Source: Desulfocapsa sp.
Lineage (GTDB): Bacteria; Desulfobacterota; Desulfobulbia; Desulfobulbales; Desulfocapsaceae
Direction: 5' to 3'
NCBI GenBank assembly: GCA_030638765.1
Contig: DAOWDZ010000145.1
Location: 1-9,395 of the forward strand
DNA length: 9,395 bases
Shown: piece after piece, positions 7,291 through 9,395 of the stretch
Position numbering within the stretch: position 1 is the stretch's first letter
Layout of the letters: each line of letters opens with the position of its first letter
Translations under genes and position numbers: made by a program
Notes under the pieces: model-generated
What the model was told of the DNA's origin: nothing
What the model saw: only the letters and a program-made list of their open reading frames with translations
The model's database searches: none

Positions 7291-7632
7291 ATGAATTCAG
7301 CAAATATTTTAAAAGATGTAGTCTATAATGAGAAACGAGTGGCCATCACAGTATTACTCGAAACTGCTACTTCCAAAGAGATTCGAATTGTATTTGCAAA
7401 AGATCAACTCATGAAAGAGCATCAGACACCACATCCGATCACAGTCGAACTGGTGGAAGGAACTCTTGATTTTGGAGTCAAAGGCAAAGTTCACCACCTG
7501 GTAAAAGGTGATATCCTCAGCCTTGATGGAGGCGTACCACATGATCTTCTTGCAAAATCAGAGTGTATTGTAAGGCTTACTCTCAGTAAAGCTGACACCC
7601 TCCAACGAGTAGAAGATGTCCTTAAATTATAG
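7291..7632 (+). CDS. Small cupin-fold protein of unknown substrate
   Basis: This 113-residue protein is a single-domain cupin. The first cupin motif is approximated by EHQTPHPITVELVEG, with His44, His48 and Glu53 as likely metal ligands. The second is GDILSLDGGVPHDLL (73-87), with His84 as the fourth. The spacing of the first two histidines departs from the usual HxH, so metal binding is inferred. No signal peptide or membrane segment is present, so it is probably cytoplasmic. Start ATG 7291 has GAGG 5 nt upstream (7282-7285). Its stop lies 2 nt before the start of the Ste24-type protease gene, so the two are almost certainly co-transcribed. Small cupins of this kind are often annotated only as cupin 2 conserved barrel proteins; I cannot give a reaction. 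Confidence 0.8.
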   Translation: MNSANILKDVVYNEKRVAITVLLETATSKEIRIVFAKDQLMKEHQTPHPITVELVEGTLDFGVKGKVHHLVKGDILSLDGGVPHDLLAKSECIVRLTLSKADTLQRVEDVLKL

Positions 7633-7634
7633 AA

Positions 7635-8885
7635 ATGAATAACTGGCTACTCTTTATAATTGTTATTCTTCTTGGTAATTATCTCCTGGAACAAGTCATA
7701 TCACGCCTGAACATTAAAGCGTTGGTCGATACAGTCCCGGATGAGTTTCAGGAGATCATTGATGCTGACAAATATAGTAAATCTCAGGAATACACGAGAG
7801 TTACAGATACGTTTGGTTTTGTACAATCAACCGTCGGTATTATAGCCCTGTTGATCTTTCTTTTACTAGGAGGGTTTAACACTGTTGATATCTTTATTCG
7901 CAGCTTTAATCAAGGTACAGTTGTAACGGGAATATTCTACATTTTCGCCCTAATTCTACTGAGCTCCACACTTTCTGTTCCCTTTAGTTTTTACTCAACA
8001 TTTGTCATAGAAGAACGTTTTGGTTTCAATAAAACTACCCTCAAAACCTTCTATACTGATATTATTAAAGGGGTATTTCTCGGCGTCATTATAGGAACAC
8101 CAATTCTCTATCTTATCCTCTGGTTTTTTGAAACCACGGGTACACTTGCCTGGATCTACTGCTGGATAGGGCTAACACTTTTCAGCCTTTTATTACAATT
8201 TCTGGCACCTGTTTTGATAATGCCATTGTTCAACAAATTCACCCCACTTGAAGATGGAACATTAAAGGATAAGGTACTCAACTTTGCCAAAAACGAATAC
8301 TTTAATATCCAGGGATTTTACACCAGGGATGGTTCCAAAAGATCCACAAAACTTAATGCGTTTTTTACAGGATTTGGCAAATTCAGAAAAATTGTCTTTT
8401 ACGATACTTTACTTGAAGAATTGAACGATGATGAGATTGTTGCAGTGCTTGCTCATGAAATGGGTCACTATAAACATCGACACATTTTTAAAATGATGGC
8501 TATCTCCATCTGTCATACGGGGCTGCTCTTTTTTCTTCTTTCTCTTTTTATCGGAAACGAGAACCTTTTTGCAGCTTTCAAGATGGAAAATCTCTCCATT
8601 TATGGAGCGTTGATTTTCTTCTCCTTTATCTTCTCACCCTTCAACATGCTTCTTGGAGTAGCCGTTAACAGCCTTTCCCGCAAACATGAATTCCAGGCAG
8701 ATCGTTATGCAGCACGACCACCATTTGATGCATCTGACCTTGTAAATGGCCTTAAAAAACTATCAATTGCCAACTTATCAAATCTTACACCACATCCGGC
8801 TATGGTTTTTCTTCATTATAGCCACCCTCCAGTGCTTGCGAGGATAAGAGCCTTAAAAAATACATCTTGGAAAGACCATAGGTGA
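7635..8885 (+). CDS. M48-family membrane metallopeptidase, Ste24/CAAX-prenyl-protease type
   Basis: This 416-residue integral membrane zinc protease matches the length and layout of Ste24 (CAAX prenyl protease 1). The zinc site is HEMGH at 274-278, within VAVLAHEMGHYKHRH, with the third ligand Glu352 in EFQADRYAA. The conserved GFYTRDGSKRSTKLNAFFTGFG stretch (227-248) precedes it, and C-terminal HPP lies in HYSHPPVLARI. Hydrophobic segments fall near 4-20, 60-80, 95-118, 145-167, 170-195, 287-307 and 322-345, giving about seven helices as in Ste24. Bacteria have no known prenylated CAAX proteins, so here it more likely acts in membrane-protein quality control or peptide cleavage; that is inference. 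The start ATG 7635 follows the cupin stop by 2 nt and has no good binding site of its own, which suggests translational coupling. The gene ends 2 nt before a convergent kinase gene. Confidence 0.92.
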   Translation: MNNWLLFIIVILLGNYLLEQVISRLNIKALVDTVPDEFQEIIDADKYSKSQEYTRVTDTFGFVQSTVGIIALLIFLLLGGFNTVDIFIRSFNQGTVVTGIFYIFALILLSSTLSVPFSFYSTFVIEERFGFNKTTLKTFYTDIIKGVFLGVIIGTPILYLILWFFETTGTLAWIYCWIGLTLFSLLLQFLAPVLIMPLFNKFTPLEDGTLKDKVLNFAKNEYFNIQGFYTRDGSKRSTKLNAFFTGFGKFRKIVFYDTLLEELNDDEIVAVLAHEMGHYKHRHIFKMMAISICHTGLLFFLLSLFIGNENLFAAFKMENLSIYGALIFFSFIFSPFNMLLGVAVNSLSRKHEFQADRYAARPPFDASDLVNGLKKLSIANLSNLTPHPAMVFLHYSHPPVLARIRALKNTSWKDHR

Positions 8886-8887
8886 GG

Positions 8888-9395
8888 TCAAATAGTTTCC
8901 GCAATAACTGCTTTTATCTGTTCGGGTTCAAAAGGTTTGGCCAGATAGTTATTCATCCCGGCTTCAAAACATTTTTCTTTATCACCATGCATAGCATTTG
9001 CGGTCATAGCCACAATAGGGATATTTCGCCCTTTACATCGTTTCATAAGATTAGCCGAAAGAGACGATTCTAAATTAAACTCTGTTAACTCTAAGCCTTC
9101 CTCACTGGCTCTGATGATGGTACTAGCTGTTAAACCGTCCATCACAGGCATCTGGACATCCATCAGAACAAGATCAAATGACCGCTTAGCTACCTCCTCC
9201 AGGGCCTCAAGACCATTGGATACTGTCGTTACCGAGTGTTCATCATTTTCAAGTATGTACCTTGCCACTTCGCAATTGATGTGATTATCATCGACTAAAA
9301 GAATTTCAAGATTCTTTATGGAGGGTGCATTCTGGTCTACAAGCTGAAAAGAACTTTGGGACTCACTGCATTCAAAAACAGTGGTAACATGAAAG
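8888..9395 (-). CDS. Hybrid sensor histidine kinase, C-terminal receiver domain (N-terminal part outside window)
   Basis: The frame is open from the window end, and 168 residues are visible. The first residues (FHVTTVFE) resemble the last strand of a histidine-kinase ATPase domain. A linker of about 20 residues follows, then a CheY-like receiver domain from LEILLVDDNHIN. The acidic pocket is Asp35-Asp36. The phosphoacceptor is Asp79 in LVLMDVQMPVMDG, the switch Thr131 is in MTANA, and Lys153 is in AKPF (numbering from the first visible residue). The GTG at 9268 is internal: it falls after the first receiver strand and would delete the acidic pocket, so it is not the true start. The stretch between IIR and IPIVAMTANA is about 29 residues, longer than the usual 10-15. 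The protein ends at the receiver domain, so phosphate would go to a separate Hpt or be used internally. The sensory input is not visible. Confidence 0.88.
   Translation of the reverse strand, partial: FHVTTVFECSESQSSFQLVDQNAPSIKNLEILLVDDNHINCEVARYILENDEHSVTTVSNGLEALEEVAKRSFDLVLMDVQMPVMDGLTASTIIRASEEGLELTEFNLESSLSANLMKRCKGRNIPIVAMTANAMHGDKEKCFEAGMNNYLAKPFEPEQIKAVIAETI

Noticed and set aside
9266..9268. GTG at 9268 as the start of a stand-alone response regulator
   Set aside because: The frame continues to the window end and encodes the first receiver strand with the Asp-Asp pocket and a kinase-like linker.
1..9395. tRNA, rRNA, CRISPR, insertion sequence or phage elements
   Set aside because: No repeat-spacer pattern, transposase motif, tRNA-like fold or rRNA stretch was seen; almost all bases are in ordinary genes.

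Overview
The window looks like an ordinary stretch of chromosome from a Gram-negative bacterium. The kdsB gene implies a KDO-containing lipopolysaccharide outer membrane. Base composition looks AT-rich (low-40s % GC by eye, not computed). The gene mix would fit an anaerobic Desulfobacterota-type genome or a low-GC gammaproteobacterium: lactate-dehydrogenase-like malate dehydrogenase, a long CofD/YvcK-like protein, Ste24-type protease, RsmJ and HrpA. That placement is inference. I see no rRNA, tRNA, CRISPR array, insertion sequence or phage gene, and coding density is very high.

Layout. (1) At 1-2147 (+) is the 3' part of hrpA, an RNA helicase gene whose start lies before the window. (2) At 6247-2158 (-) is a three-gene cluster: kdsB (CMP-KDO synthetase), mdh (malate dehydrogenase), and a 772-residue CofD/YvcK-fold protein with large extra regions. 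The mdh stop codon sits inside the ribosome binding site of the third gene. (3) Divergent to kdsB is rsmJ (+), a 16S rRNA guanine methyltransferase. (4) After a 145-bp gap with a recognisable -10 box comes a two-gene unit (+): a small cupin protein and a membrane-embedded M48/Ste24-type metalloprotease, 2 nt apart. (5) From 9395 to 8888 (-) is the C-terminal receiver domain of a hybrid sensor histidine kinase that continues past the window end.

Functional links. KdsB and the protease concern the envelope; HrpA and RsmJ act on RNA or ribosomes; Mdh belongs to central carbon metabolism. The most suggestive pairing is mdh with the YvcK-like gene, because YvcK of Bacillus is needed for growth on gluconeogenic substrates and also affects envelope growth. 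The most unusual single item is that protein itself: it keeps the CofD/YvcK signature motifs but is more than twice the usual length, with a C-terminal region of about 260 residues that I do not recognise. I found no clear evidence of a wholly new multi-gene system.
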